Assembly (NCBI GenBank): GCA_022661535.1
Contig: JAKULF010000023.1
Location: 29,280-93,279 of the forward strand
DNA from: Eutypa lata
Lineage: Eukaryota > Ascomycota > Sordariomycetes > Xylariales > Diatrypaceae
Direction: 5' to 3'
DNA: 64,000 nt
Shown here: one piece after another, positions 32,612 to 61,935 of the stretch
How positions within the stretch are numbered: the first letter of the stretch is position 1
Layout: each line of letters opens with the position of its first letter
The notes under the pieces: model-generated
Told to the model about the DNA's origin: nothing
The model's database searches: none
The model's input: the letters and a program-made list of their open reading frames with translations, nothing else
Made by a program: the position numbers and the translations under genes

Positions 32612-35042
32612 ATGAGAATATTAAAAAGTCATCCTTTATTAAGATTAGTTAATTCGTATATTATTGATGCATCAGAACCTAGTAACATTAGCTATTTATG
32701 AAATTTTGGGTCATTATTAGCTGTTTGTTTAATAATCCAGATAATTACTGGAGTAACGTTAGCTGATGCACTATAATCCTAGTGTATCAGAAGCATTCAA
32801 CTCAGTTGAGCACATCATGAGGGACGTTTCAGAATGGTTGGCTTAGTTCGTTACTTACATAGTAATACAGCTTCAGCTTTCTTCTTTTTAGTGTACTTAC
32901 ACATAGGTAGAGGAATATATTACGGATCTTATAGATATCCAAGAACATTAGTTTGAGCTATAGGTACTGTTATACTTATACTTATGATGGGTACAGCTTT
33001 CCTGGGTTATGTTTATAGCCCGAAATGGTTTAATATAAGTAATAAAGGAAATATAAAGTATAACAAAGTAAATAGTAAAAGATGGTTTAACCAAAGCATG
33101 GTAAAAAGAGGATATTCTACAAATCGTCCTTCAGATAATATTGAAATTTCTGAAAGACTAGAAATAATTCTTCAAGAATTAGGTTTAAACCCGGTATATG
33201 TTTATGAAAATTTAAATTTAGAAGATACTAGAAAACAAATATTAAACGATACCAGAGGTTTAAGCGGTATATACATGATAGTTAACAAAATAACTAAAGA
33301 TTATTATATAGGTTCTGCGGCAACCAATAGATTTTATGCTAGATTCTGTAACCATGTTATTTATTTCAGAGGTAGTAAAATAGTTAAATTAGCAATTAAA
33401 AAATATGATTTGAAAAATTTTGCTTTTATTGTATTAGATTTATATCCTAATATTGTTACCAAGGAAAATAACAAAGAATTATTGGATTTAGAAGATAAAT
33501 ATTTAAAATTGTTAGTGCCTAACTATAATATTTTGACCGAAGCAGGTTATAGTTTTGGCTACAAACACACTGAAATTGATCGTCAAAAGATGAAAGATAT
33601 TTATAGTGATGCTAGACGTGAAAGAATAGGTAATATAAACAAAGGTAAAAAGCTTTCTCCTGAAACCATAGAAAAAATGAGAGAAAAGGCTTTAAATAGA
33701 CCTCCTATGTTAGATATAACTAAACAAAAGTGTATAGTTAATACAAGACCTGTTGTTTTGTATAACTTGAATGGTACTATTTACGGTGAATATTATACTA
33801 TTTTGGATGCAGCTAAATCTATAAACTGTGGAGAAAAAACTATTAGAAGAGCACTAAAAACAGAAAAAGGATTAGTGAAAAGACAATGAATAGTAAAAGA
33901 TTTGTCAAATAAATAGTTATCTTATTTCCAATTTTTTGTTATACTTTATTTTTATATTAAATCATAGTCCCGCGAGTAACAATCTTTCTGCAATCTTTAT
34001 AGAGAAAAAAAGATTAAAGTGGTATAACCCGACGGGGATATAGAATAGTCTTTAAGATTATTTGGCGATGTTAGTGAAAACGATCAAAGAAGTTTAAACT
34101 TTAAGATCGTCGGTTATATAAATGATCGCGACAGACTGGGTCACTAATGGGTGGCTGAAATGCTGCTTAATGCACAGGCGGAACTTTTGGTTAAATTAAT
34201 TTAATTAATAGAATATACGAATTAAAAGTTATTCTAGCTTATTATCTTTTTAATAAGTAAGTTTGTATGTTTTACCTTATGGTCAAATGTCTTTATGAGG
34301 TGCAACAGTTATTACTAACCTTATAAGTGCTATTCCATGAATTGGACAAGATATTGTTGAGTTCATTTGAGGAGGTTTCTCTGTTAATAACGCAACTTTA
34401 AATAGATTCTTTGCATTACACTTTGTATTACCATTTGTTTTAGCTGCATTAGCATTAATGCACTTAATAGCACTTCATGATACAGCAGGGTCAAGTAACC
34501 CTTTAGGTGTATCAGGTAATTATGACAGATTACCTTTTGCTCCTTATTTCTTATTTAAAGATTTAATAACAATCTTTATGTTTATATTTGTTTTAAGTCT
34601 ATTTGTGTTCTTTATGCCTAATTACCTGGGTGATTCAGAGAACTACATTATGGCTAATCCAATGCAGACACCGCCTGCTATTGTACCTGAATGATACCTT
34701 CTTCCATTCTACGCCATATTAAGATCTATTCCTAATAAACTATTAGGGGTTATTGCAATGTTTAGTGCAATATTAGCTATAATGTTATTACCTATTACAG
34801 ATTTAGGTAGATCTAAAGGTTTACAATTTAGACCTTTAAGCAAGATAGCTTTCTTTATCTTTGTAGCTAATTTCTTAGTTTTAATGCAATTAGGTGCTAA
34901 ACATGTAGAATCTCCATTTATAGAATTTGGACAAATAAGTACAGTATTATATTTTGGACATTTTGTATTTATAGTTCCTTTTGTAAGTCTAATAGAAAAT
35001 ACTTTAATAGATATTAGTTTTAGTCATAACTATAAAAAATAA
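32612..35042 (+). CDS. cob: Cytochrome b (two exons), with three one-base insertions in exon 1
   Basis: Complex III subunit. Exon 1 32612-33013, exon 2 34272-35042. Recognisable: [47 protein letters not shown], then exon 2 [46 protein letters not shown] and [22 protein letters not shown]. Between about 32763 and 32850 three single extra bases (before ATGCACTAT, in TCAGAATGG, in TGGCTTAG) take the frame out and back again and remove the expected LAMHYNPS...MRDV-NGWLVRYLH reading. They sum to three, so the frame is restored. They may be errors. Confidence 0.9.
33014..33916 (+). CDS. GIY-YIG endonuclease in the cob intron, intact, exon-fused
   Basis: Continues the cob exon 1 frame to TAG 33914-33916. 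KRGYST motif at about 33105, catalytic [18 protein letters not shown] (about 33270), [25 protein letters not shown]3-like [11 protein letters not shown] and [12 protein letters not shown] repeats, and a C-terminal NUMOD1 helix ([20 protein letters not shown]). Confidence 0.88.
33014..34271 (+). other. Group I intron in cob
   Basis: Separates GYV from LPYGQM. The ORF is in the 5' part. A structured, more G+C-rich region follows at 33965-34200 (ATAACCCGACGGGGATATAG and GCGACAGACTGGGTCACT look like core pairings). I could not assign all P/Q/R/S elements. The 3' boundary is uncertain by two bases. Confidence 0.65.
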
Positions 35043-35279
35043 TCGGTATGGAGATAGAATAAAAGATTATGCTGCAGGTATTGCCTTTATTCCAGTAATT
35101 ACTTTTTATTTTTTGGGTATTACGTAAATAAGCCAGCCCTTGATAGTTTGAATGGATTATGATAAATAAATGTTTAAAGAAAAATAATTTAATTAGATTT
35201 TTTTATATAAACCTAAAAATTATACTAATATTATAAAATAAGTATAAAAAAAAAATAAAAGAAACCTAAGTTTCTTTTA

Positions 35280-35350
35280 AGATTATGATGTAGTAGGTCT
35301 ACACTTTGATTGCAGATCTTAAGTACGAGGTTCGATTCCTCCATAATCTT
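35280..35350 (+). tRNA. trnC: tRNA-Cys (GCA)
   Basis: Acceptor AGATTAT/ATAATCT perfect, T-arm CGAGG-TTCGATT-CCTCC. The anticodon region contains TTGCAGA (GCA), but its stem is weak, with two T-T mismatches. Its place between cob and cox1 is common in Pezizomycotina. Confidence 0.65.
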
Positions 35351-35549
35351 GTTAAATATTCGTATAATTATCTAGCTTCTTTTTTATAACTATAGATTAA
35401 TGAAATACATTAATTATATACTTTTTTTTAATAAATTTAAATTTATTATATGAAGAATGCTTATGCCTGTGTGTATCGTTCAAGATCAGGAGGATAGGCA
35501 CATACATAGTGATAATGTGACAAATGAAGGTTTGAAATCTTCTATTAGT

Positions 35550-53494
<17,945 letters not shown>

Positions 53495-54340
53495 ACTGTT
53501 TAGTAGATTTAACTTTTATTTTTGAGTAGAGATTACTATTCTATATTTATTGTATTAATTAGCGAAGGCGAGGGTAAAATCTTAAAGAGTATATTTGCAT
53601 CACCCTTCGTTTAACCTAATACTAAAGAATTAAACTTTTCAGTATATCTAGAATTATTAGTGATGGAGTGTAAATCGAAATTGAATTTTTGATAACACTG
53701 CATCAGACAAAGTAGGAAATTGGTATTATTTATAAGGAAGGTCAACCTTAAATAAAGGTCCTTTCTTTTAATAGAATTAGACGGTAGTTAAGCATATATA
53801 TAATAAATAGGTTAATTTTTTACTGTTTATTTGTTAACTTAACGAGGGTAGGTAAGGGGACATAAAAAAAATTATGACTATCAATAGTAATCCTCTTTGT
53901 CAAATAAGACGTTAGCACTAGCTATCTTTTCTAATGTTCTAGTGTCATCTTATAGTAGAAAGGGTGATGCCCACTTTCCAGCTTCGCAGGAGAAGAGCAA
54001 TAATATTGGTTAACCTTTAGGTTTTTCTAAGTTATTGTTTAAGGTATTATATTATTAATAATATTAAGAGTATAAATATCTTTTTAAGGTTCCTACACCC
54101 TACTTTTCTAAATTAAGTTTTTTGCTTAAAAATAGAAGTCCGTAGGCTCTGCAGATTGAACGGTTTTCTAATTTAATGATTAGATTTTATTTAATCTTAG
54201 TATTTTTACTCTGCTTAAAAATACGACTAGTATTAGAATAGATTTAATAAAGAAAGAATTATTATTAGGAGACTATATTCGTATAATTATCTATTAAGTG
54301 CGTCAAAAATTAACTTATAAGTTAATTTCTTTAACTAAAT
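53495..54340 (+). other. Spacer downstream of cox1
   Basis: No gene recognised in about 850 bases. It includes a TATAGTGATG-family hairpin (53650-53705) and several short G+C-containing blocks (for example near 53960-53995). Confidence 0.5.
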
Positions 54341-54368
54341 TTGTACTTAATAAAATCTATTTATAAAA

Positions 54369-55264
54369 TGAATTTAAATCCTTATTATATTACAGGATTT
54401 GCAGACACGGGAGTTACTTTCGGCCTTTTAGTTTTAAAAGGGAAAGGTCCATTAGGTTTAGGTTTACCTCGTTTAGTTTTTAAAATCGGAGTTCATGTAC
54501 GAGAAAAAGAACTTCTTGAAAGGATTGCTACTTACTTCGGAGTTGGTAAAGTTTATGCTGACCGTAAGGATAGTTCTCAATATCTTGTCCAATCTGTAGC
54601 TGACCTGGCTGTCATAGTAAAGCACTTCGAGAATTACCCTTTGATTACACAAAAATGAGGGGATTTTGAACTATTTAGACAAGCGTTTTATCTAGTTTTA
54701 GCTAAAGAACATCTTACTGTAGAGGGTTTTCAAAGATATATTAACCTAAAGGCTTCAATAAATGGTGGGAATCTTCTTCAAGCAATACAAACTGAATTTC
54801 CTGACACTGTTCCACTATCTAGACCTTCTTTAGAGTTCAAAGGTATACCAGATTCTTTCTGGTTAGCTGGATTTACAGATGGGGATGGTTGTTTTAGAGT
54901 TAAGACTCGTAAATCTGCCGCACATAAATTTGGAGTATCAATAAATCTAGGTTTTATATTAACTCAACATATCCGGGATTTAGCCTTAATACAAAGTTTG
55001 GTAAGTTACTTTAATTGTGGGGGTCATAGTATTGCAACTGATAGTTTATCTTGTGAATACCATGTTTATCGTACAACAGATATTTTAGATATCATTCTAC
55101 CTTTCTTTGAAAAATATCCTCTTCAAGGGGTAAAAAAATTAGACTTTGCTGACTTTGTTCTAGCTGCGAAAATAATTCAAAATAAGGATCATCTAACAGA
55201 ATCCGGATACCAGCAAATTCTTGCTTTAAAAGAAGGTATGAACAAGAGTAGAAAAAATAACTAA
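54369..55264 (+). CDS. Free-standing LAGLIDADG endonuclease, intact
   Basis: Open to TAA 55262-55264; ATG 54369 directly precedes the domain, an upstream in-frame TTG/ATA is less likely. The first motif YITGFADTGVTF lacks the acidic residue expected at the position of the second Gly, so one active site is probably dead. The second, LAGFTDGDGCF (about 54862), is canonical. It lies between the cox1 3' exon and a second copy of the cox1 3' end. No group I core was found around it. Confidence 0.85.
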
Positions 55265-55361
55265 GCCTGTGATTTAATTGTTGGTTAACTATTGGAAATT
55301 GGAAATTAATTTAGGTTTAAATCGTTTTCTTGTTAAATAAGTTAAGATTAACAATAATTTA

Positions 55362-55561
55362 ATTATTTGATAAAGACGAAGTATATGCACAATTAGTAGA
55401 AGGAAAATCAGCTAGTAGATATCCTTGAATGACTCCACAATTTTATACAGATACACTACAAGCTTTATTAAATAGAAGTTATCCTAGTTTAGAATGAGCT
55501 TCCTTCTCCAAAACCTCATGTATTCGTACCACTACTTTTACAAAATAACTTTACTTTGTAA
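55362..55561 (+). pseudogene. Second copy of the cox1 3' end
   Basis: Encodes SRYPWMTPQFYTDTLQALLN RSYPSLEWA-like sequence, then, after a one-base shift near 55500, SPKPHVFVPLLLQNNF and TAA. The protein is nearly the same as exon 9, but codons differ at many third positions, so it is an old or horizontally acquired copy, not a recent duplicate. Confidence 0.85.
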
Positions 55562-55608
55562 ATTATAGGCGATAACACCCTGTTTTTTTTTTGATTAACA
55601 CATCACTA

Positions 55609-55653
55609 AGAATTTATAGTGATGATATTTGTCCACCCTGGTCAATTATCATC
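55609..55653 (+). repeat. TATAGTGATG-type hairpin element
   Basis: AGAATTTATAGTGATGATA paired with TTATCATC around a G+C-richer loop. It is a member of the hairpin family described in findings. Confidence 0.5.
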
Positions 55654-55725
55654 CCTTTCCATAGGTATCCTGTCGAAGCCAGGAGCAGGGTAATTAGAAT
55701 TCTGTAAATTGGAATATGCTTTTTT

Positions 55726-55794
55726 AAGAGTATAGTCAGGTAAAATAGGGAGCATTCAACCTCCAAATTCTCAGTTCAAATCTGAGAAAGCCTA
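55726..55794 (+). pseudogene. tRNA-Trp-like sequence in front of a LAGLIDADG gene
   Basis: AAGAGTATAGTCAGGTAAAATA (5' half) with a GGAG/CTCC stem enclosing an enlarged loop that contains TTCA (anticodon UCA if functional), and a perfect CTCAG-TTCAAAT-CTGAG T-arm. The acceptor 3' strand does not pair well. A near-copy lies at 61868. Confidence 0.45.
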
Positions 55795-55882
55795 CTTGTG
55801 CTTCGTGATTACCAACCGGAATAAAAATAAATCAAAGTAGGTATTTCATCCTCTACGGAGGTATATATAAATATTAATTAAT

Positions 55883-56812
55883 ATGGTAAATTCAATCCAA
55901 AGTAAATACATAAAATCTAACGGTGGATTTTATATCGATCCTAACTGAGTAACTGGGTTCTCTGATGCAGAAAGTAGCTTTGTTCTTAGTGTTTATGCGT
56001 CTGAAAACCGTAGGTCTGGTTGAAGAGTTACAGCTGAATTTAAAATCACTTTACATTCAAGAGACGTGTTTGTATTAGATAAAATACAAGCATTTTTTGG
56101 AGTAGGTAATATCAATAGTTATAAAGATTCAGTTAACTATAAGGTAAGAAAATTGGATGATATTTGTAATGTAATTATTCCACATTTTACTAATTTTCCT
56201 TTGCTTACTCAAAAAAGAGCTGACTTTGAATTGTTCAAACAGGGAGTTTTATATTATAAAAATAAAGAGTCTTTATCTTTAGATGATATAAAATATCTTT
56301 CTTCTTTAAAAGCGTCTATTGGTAGAGGTTTATCAGGTAAATTATTAGAATTGTTTCCTAATATTAAACCTGTAGATAGACCTTTAATTAGTAATAATGA
56401 AAAATTAAATCCTAATTGAGTATCTGGGTTTACGGCTGGTGAAGGTTGTTTTTTAGTTAAAGCTACTAAAATAGAATCAGGTTTAAAAACAAGAATTCAA
56501 TTGGAGTTTAAGCTTACACAGCATTATAGAGATCGAGATTTAATGATACGTCTGATTGAATTTTTTAATTGTGGTTCTGTTATTACAAATAAAAATGCAG
56601 TAGATTATCATACTGCTAAATTTTCAGATATAATAGAAAAAATAATCCCTTTTTTCAAAGAATATCCGATAATCGGTGTAAAATATTTAGATTTCTTATG
56701 TTTTGTGGAAGTAGCTAACTTAATGAACAATAAAGAACATTTAACTAATAAAGGTTTAGGTAAAATTTTAGCAGTAAAAGCTGGTATGAACAAGGGTAGA
56801 TATTTAGATTAG
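55883..56812 (+). CDS. Free-standing LAGLIDADG endonuclease, intact
   Basis: 309 residues from ATG 55883 to TAG. First motif [11 protein letters not shown] (Ser for Gly after the acidic Glu), second motif VSGFTAGEGCF (about 56420). EFKITLHSRDVFVLDKIQAFFGVG and KLTQHYRDRDLM are family signatures. It is preceded by a tRNA-Trp-like leader and followed, 62 bases later, by a third copy of the cox1 C-terminal codons. Confidence 0.9.
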
Positions 56813-56874
56813 GTTGATTAGAATGTTTTTAGTCCTTCGGAGCAAGCTCGCAAGCTCTTATTAAAAAAAATAGT

Positions 56875-56925
56875 CCACCTAAACCTCACGCTTTTGTAAG
56901 TCTACCTTTACAAAGTAGATTTTAG
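56875..56925 (+). pseudogene. Third copy of the cox1 C-terminal codons
   Basis: PPKPHAFVSLPLQSRF and TAG, matching the last 16 codons of cox1 (53445-53494) with one final change. Only this end remains. Confidence 0.8.
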
Positions 56926-57182
56926 TCAGGTTTAAGTTTTTAGTTTATTAAAAAGTAAATTAAGTTTAAGAAATTTAATTTCTTTCGTAGCAACTTTTAT
57001 TTTTATTTTAATCATTAAAGACTTATTTTTCAGCTTATTTGATACAATTAATAATTTTCATATTTTGGTTGTAAGTTTATTTTCTTTTTCTTTTTAAAGG
57101 ATTTATAAGTTCAGTTATTGATTTATTAGATCATATAGACTTCATTAAAGATACTATAGGAAAAGATAATTCTATTCAAAAA

Positions 57183-57583
57183 ATGGATAAAGATAACGGT
57201 GAAGGTAGCTCTAAATCACCTAATGCTGGTAAATATTCTCCTATAGGTTATGATGATTATCTTTATTCAGATTCATCTGATAACGAAGATATAAATAAAT
57301 CCAATCAAAATAAACCTCTAGTTCCACCAAAATCTGAAACGGTAGTATTTAAAGAAATTGTAGATCAAACTCCTACTCAGGAAGTTGCTAATAAATTAGA
57401 TGAGTTAACTGCAAAGTTAGAAGAATTTAAAAATCAGGTTCTAAAGTACCTGCTGCAAAAGATCAAATGGATATTCTCCAAAAAAAGATAGATATTTGTA
57501 TTGAAAAAATATCTCAAGATCTTGAATCTTCCGAATCTGAAGGTACAAAATCTAAAAATAAAGGTAAACAACCAGAAAGATAA
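57183..57583 (+). CDS. Hypothetical acidic/charged ORF, frameshifted
   Basis: Unrecognised. It encodes a hydrophilic protein: acidic middle (YSDSSDNEDINKSN), Lys/Glu-rich coiled-coil-like part (ANKLDELTAKLEEFKNQV), then after a shift at about 57440 AAKDQMDILQKKIDICIEKI and a KNKGKQPER tail with TAA 57581-57583. Upstream (56940-57180) are hydrophobic codons in other frames that may be its membrane-bound N-terminus. Possibly related to the remnant at 32045. Confidence 0.4.
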
Positions 57584-57622
57584 AAAAATTTTGTTTTTTT
57601 TTATTTAATTTTTAATAAAAAA

Positions 57623-57696
57623 ATTCTCATTAGCTCAAAGGTAGAGCAGGATACTTCCTAATATCCCTATTTTAGTTCGAATCTAAAATGAGAATT
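57623..57696 (+). tRNA. trnG: tRNA-Gly (UCC)
   Basis: Acceptor ATTCTCA/TGAGAAT, D-stem GCTC/GAGC, anticodon stem GGATA/TATCC with loop CTTCCTAA (UCC, one base longer than usual), T-arm TTTTAG-TTCGAAT-CTAAAA. Confidence 0.8.
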
Positions 57697-57805
57697 CAGA
57701 CAATGAGTAATTACTTAAAATAAATTATAATTACTCTTCATCTATATTTATTATATTCTTTACATTATTTATGGAGAATATTTTATTAGAATAATAAGAA
57801 GAAAA

Positions 57806-60003
57806 ATGTTATTTTTACCTCCAACTCTTATATCAGTTATTGAAGTTCTTTTAGTTATAGTTCCAGCGTTGCTTAGTGTAGCTTATGTTACTGTAGCAGA
57901 AAGAAAAACTATGGCCAGTATGCAAAGAAGATTAGGTCCTAATGCTGTAGGTTATTATGGATTATTACAAGCGTTTGCAGATGCTTTAAAACTTTTATTA
58001 AAAGAATATGTAGCACCAACGCAAGCTAATATAGTATTGTTCTTTCTAGGTCCTGTTATAACATTAGTTTTTGCACTATTAGGATACGGAGTTATTCCTT
58101 ATGGACCTGGTTTAGCTATTAGTGATTTTAATTTAGGTATATTATATATGCTGGCTGTATCATCTTTAGCAACTTATGGGATATTATTAGCTGGATGAAG
58201 TGCTAATAGTAAATATGCTTTTTTAGGATCTCTTAGAAGTACTGCTCAATTAATTAGTTATGAATTAATACTAAGTTCTGCTTTATTATTAGTTATTATG
58301 TTAACAGGTAGTTTAAATTTAACTGTTAATGTTGAATCACAAAGAGCTGTATGATTTATATTACCATTATTACCTATATTTATAATATTTTTTATAGGAT
58401 CTATAGCAGAAACTAATAGACCTCCTTTTGATTTGGCTGAGGCTACTAATATGATTTGGTCTCATTAAAGATCACAAATTGCTGGGAACTCCACTCTTTT
58501 TTTTTTATAGGATAATCAGCAGGGAAATTAACATATAATGTTAAAACCTTCAGAGACTAGACGTGATCATTTAATATGAATTTATATTAGATAAGGTATA
58601 GTCCAAATTTGTATGAGAATACAAAATAATAAAAAAAAATGAAATCATATTTAAATATGAACTCTTCCGTCACTACCTTAGGCGTGATATCTAGATTAAA
58701 AGTTTGTACGGTAGCTAGTTATAGATATTATTTTACTTCAAAATCAGATTCACAATCATCTGAGCTACCTCCTGTTCCTATTTTTATTATTGATAATTTA
58801 AATCATGAGGATTGTATTAAGTCTTCTAGAATATTATTAAAAAAATAAAGGAGGTATTTATTCTTTTATTAATACAGTCAATGGTAATCAATATATCGGG
58901 AGTGCGAAAGATTTTTATTTAAGACTTAATGAACATCTCGAAAATAAGAAGTCTAATCTTGCTTTACAAAAAGCATTGGCTAAGTATGGTTTAGATCAAT
59001 TTAAATTTTGTATTTATGAATATTTCACATATGAAAATAAAATTATAAGTCATAAAGCTTTAACTGACCTAGAGACTAGTTATATTAACAGATTTAATTT
59101 TGATAGTCTTTATAATTTTAAAAGCAACAGCTACAAGTTCTTTGGGTTATAAGCATACAGAAGAAGCAATATTAAAGATGGTTGATTATTATAAAGATAA
59201 GAATAATCATCCTATGTATGGTAAAACTCACACAGAAGAAGCACTAACTTTAATTAGTAAACCAGGTGAGTTAAATCCTATGTTCGGCCTTTGGTTTTCC
59301 CTTTGGTTTATGACCAAAGGGAAAACTAGAAAACATGGTGAAGCAACTAAAGTGGCTATGAGTGAAAAGAAGAATAAATATGCTTTAGGTGTAGGTCTTG
59401 ATGATTTAAATGACAACTTAATTTTAAAGTTTAAGAATAATGTATAGTTAGCTAAACATTTAGATATTTCTAAGGTTACAGTAGGTAAGTATTTAAATTC
59501 GGGTCTTGTATATAATAAAACATACCGGTTTAAACCTATACAAGATTAGTACGGTTTATGGTTTTTTTTTGGAATCAGAATTAGTTAGTGGATTTATGAC
59601 TGAACACGCTGCAGTTGTTTTTGTATTTTTTTTTTTAGCTGAATATGGTAGCATAGTATTAATGTGTATTTTAACTAGTTTATTATTTTTAGGTGGTTAT
59701 TTAATATTAGATATTATTTATTTGCTAAGTTATTTAGATTTTATTATTTGAGAATTCTTTATTATAGACTGAATCCTTGTTTTAGATTATCTTATTGAAG
59801 ATATAATGAATACACCTGCTTTAGAAGGATTGGTCTATGGGTTTAGTTTAGGATTAAAAGTTCTTTAATGATTTTTACGTTTATCTGGGCAAGGGCCTCA
59901 TTTCCCAAGGATACGTTTCGACCAGTTAATGTCTTTCTGTTGAACAGTACTATTGCCTATAGTGTTTGCTTTCATATATATTAGTACCATGTATTTTATA
60001 TAG
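57806..60003 (+). CDS. nad1: NADH dehydrogenase subunit 1 (two exons), in-frame TAA near the end
   Basis: Membrane subunit of complex I at the quinone site. Exon 1 57806-58444 ([30 protein letters not shown]) and exon 2 59572-60003 ([45 protein letters not shown]). At 59866-59868 the codon is TAA where Nad1 proteins have the first Trp of a WWFLRL-type segment; the next codon is TGA (Trp) and 43 well-conserved codons follow to TAG 60001-60003. Either a G-to-A sequence error or a truncating mutation. Confidence 0.9.
58639..59549 (+). pseudogene. GIY-YIG endonuclease in the nad1 intron, several breaks
   Basis: N-terminal part 58639-58845, then a shift at an A-run ([23 protein letters not shown], about 58845-58905), [24 protein letters not shown], a second shift near 59123, two NUMOD3-like HTEEA repeats and a NUMOD1-like tail ([16 protein letters not shown]) after an in-frame TAG (about 59446). 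A perfect 14-bp hairpin is inserted in frame at 59294-59326. Confidence 0.75.
59294..59326 (+). repeat. Perfect 14-bp hairpin within an ORF
   Basis: GTTTTCCCTTTGGT and ACCAAAGGGAAAAC are exact inverted repeats around TTATG. It lies inside a NUMOD3-type region of the nad1-intron GIY-YIG ORF and looks like an insertion between NPMFG and [10 protein letters not shown]. Confidence 0.7.
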
Positions 60004-60173
60004 TTTTGATATATTCCCTATTAATATAAATTTATTTTAAATTTTATTTTTATTAATATATAGTATTAAATTAATATGTAATTTGTTTTACATAATATAA
60101 TCATGTAATTGTTTACTTATGATGTAATTTTAGTTTAATTATATGGGAAGTTTTATTTTATTAAAGATAATAA

Positions 60174-61692
60174 ATGTTATTATCATCTTTATTATTTATA
60201 CCTATTTTAGGGATATTTTTAATCTCTAGCAATATGTCTTATGAGGATACAGAACTAAAAATAAGATCTTATAAAATAACAGCTCTTGTAACATCTATTT
60301 TAAATTTAGTTATATCTTTAGTAATATTTCTATTATTTGATTTTAGCAGTAATCAATTTCAGTTTGTTGGTGGGGTTCCGGCCCTACCTTACGGGATTTA
60401 TCTTGGGGTAGATGCAATTTCAATCTATTTTGTATTACTTACTACTTTGATTTTCCCTATCGTTATAATATCAAATTGAAATTCGATAATTACAAACGTT
60501 AAATCTTATTTAGTAATTGTTTTACTGCTTGAGAGTTTATTACTAGGGTCTTTTTTAGTCTTAGATGCTTTGTTGTTTTATATTTTTTTCGAGGCAATAC
60601 TACCACCTTTATTCTTACTATTAGGATTATTCGGTTCTAGTAATAAAGTTAGAGCTAGTTTTTATCTATTTTTATATACTTTGTTTGGTTCATTATTCTT
60701 ACTGCTAGCTATCTTAACCACATGTCTTCTATAATGGGTGCTACAGATTTCGAGGTGTTATGAAAATCAAATTTTGATTATTATATACAAATTGTTTTAT
60801 TTTGCGGTATTTTTATAGCAATTTCTATTAAAACGCCTCTTTATTTTGTTCATACTTGATTACTAAAAGCCCACACTGAGGCACCGTTAGGTGGAAGTAT
60901 TATCTTAGCAGCTATAGTCCTTAAGTTGGGATTATACGCAGTTCTAAGATTAATTCTACCTGTACTCCCTGAAGCTTGTGTAGCTTTAACACCATTTGTT
61001 TTTGTAATAGGGGTAGTAACTATAATATATGCTAGTTTTAGTACAATAAGAACTACAGATATTAAAGAGTTAATTGCCTACTCTTCTGTTTCCCATGCAG
61101 CTGTATATTTAATGGGTGCATTTAGTAACACTATCCAAGGAATAGAAGGAAGTATAATTTTGGGTTTAGCCCATGGATTAGTTAGTCCTGCTTTATTTAT
61201 TATTGCCGGAGGGTGCTCTATGAAAGATCAGGAACTCGTAATATTAGCTATTACCGAGGAATAGCTCAAATGATGCCTCTGTGTTCCATTTTATTTTTTA
61301 TCCTTTGCTTAGGTAATTGCGGGGCTCCTTTAACTTTAAATTTTGTAGGTGAGTTCTTATCGTTATATGGAGTATTTGAAAAATTACCATTGCTAGGTGT
61401 TTTTGCTGCTTCATCTATAGTATTTTCTGCTGCTTACACAATATATTTATTTAACAGAATATCTTTTGGAGGATCATTCAGTTTATTTTTCCAAGAAAAT
61501 TTCCAAGATCTAACTAAAAGAGAATTCTTTATATTATTAACTCTAGTATTCTTTACTATATTATTCGGTATTTACCCAAGCTTTATCTTAGATGGTATAC
61601 ATCATGGTGTATCAGGTTTAATATATAGTTTTAGTGAAATCTCTACTACGTTGGACATGTCTTATGTTAATATTCCCTGAGTTAACATTTAG
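60174..61692 (+). CDS. nad4: NADH dehydrogenase subunit 4, two frameshifts
   Basis: Complex I proton-pumping subunit, upstream copy. MLLSSLLFIPILGIF start, LLFYIFFEAILPPLFLLLGLFGSSNKVRASFYLFLYTLFGSLFLL, PLYFVHTWLLKAHTEAPLGGSIILA, LIAYSSVSHAAVYLMGAFSN and GIYPSFILDGIHHGVSGLI are plain. One base is missing near 60722 (TTAACCACATGTC) and one G near 61210 (GGAGGGTGCTC). Both could be errors. From about codon 66 the reading (QFQFVGGVPALPYGIYLGVD) differs from the second copy at 63681 (QEHYDLNLFDIYLGVD). Confidence 0.88.
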
Positions 61693-61751
61693 TTATATCT
61701 TTAGTATTATTGGCTTTTAGTAGTAATCAATTTAAGATTAATCAATTTCAG
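61683..61751 (+). pseudogene. Remnant of the 5' part of a second nad4
   Basis: HLVISLVLLAFSSNQFKINQFQ in frame-1 corresponds to NLVISLVIFLLFDFSSNQFQ of nad4 (60306-60364). It overlaps the stop codon of the upstream nad4 and ends where the tRNA-like/LAGLIDADG element begins; the matching continuation is at 63681. Confidence 0.65.
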
Positions 61752-61867
61752 TAGTAGAAGCGAAGGAGCTAGGACCTGATACAACTAAGATTATTAAGTA
61801 ATGTATTCACTTTGCCGCTCTAAAAAATCTTCTGGATGTAGCAAAGTGGGTACATATATACTTTTTT

Positions 61868-61935
61868 AAGAGTATAGTTCAGGTAAAATAGGGAGCACAC
61901 ACTCCGAGTTCTCAGTTCAAATCTGAGTGTTTTTT
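61868..61935 (+). pseudogene. tRNA-Trp-like sequence, second copy
   Basis: Near-identical to 55726-55794 over the 5' half and T-arm; GGAG/CTCC enclose a short CACACA loop without a usable anticodon. It lies 44 bases before a LAGLIDADG ORF, as the other copy lies before its own. Confidence 0.45.

Larger units (their letters stand above)
58445..59571 (+). other. Group I intron in nad1
   Basis: After LAEA, ending in G 59571. Core ahead of the ORF: AATTGCTGGGAACTCC (about 58477), ATAATCAGCAGGGAAATT (about 58512), CCTTCAGAGACTAGACGTG (about 58546), GTATAGTCCAAATTTG (about 58596). Confidence 0.8.
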
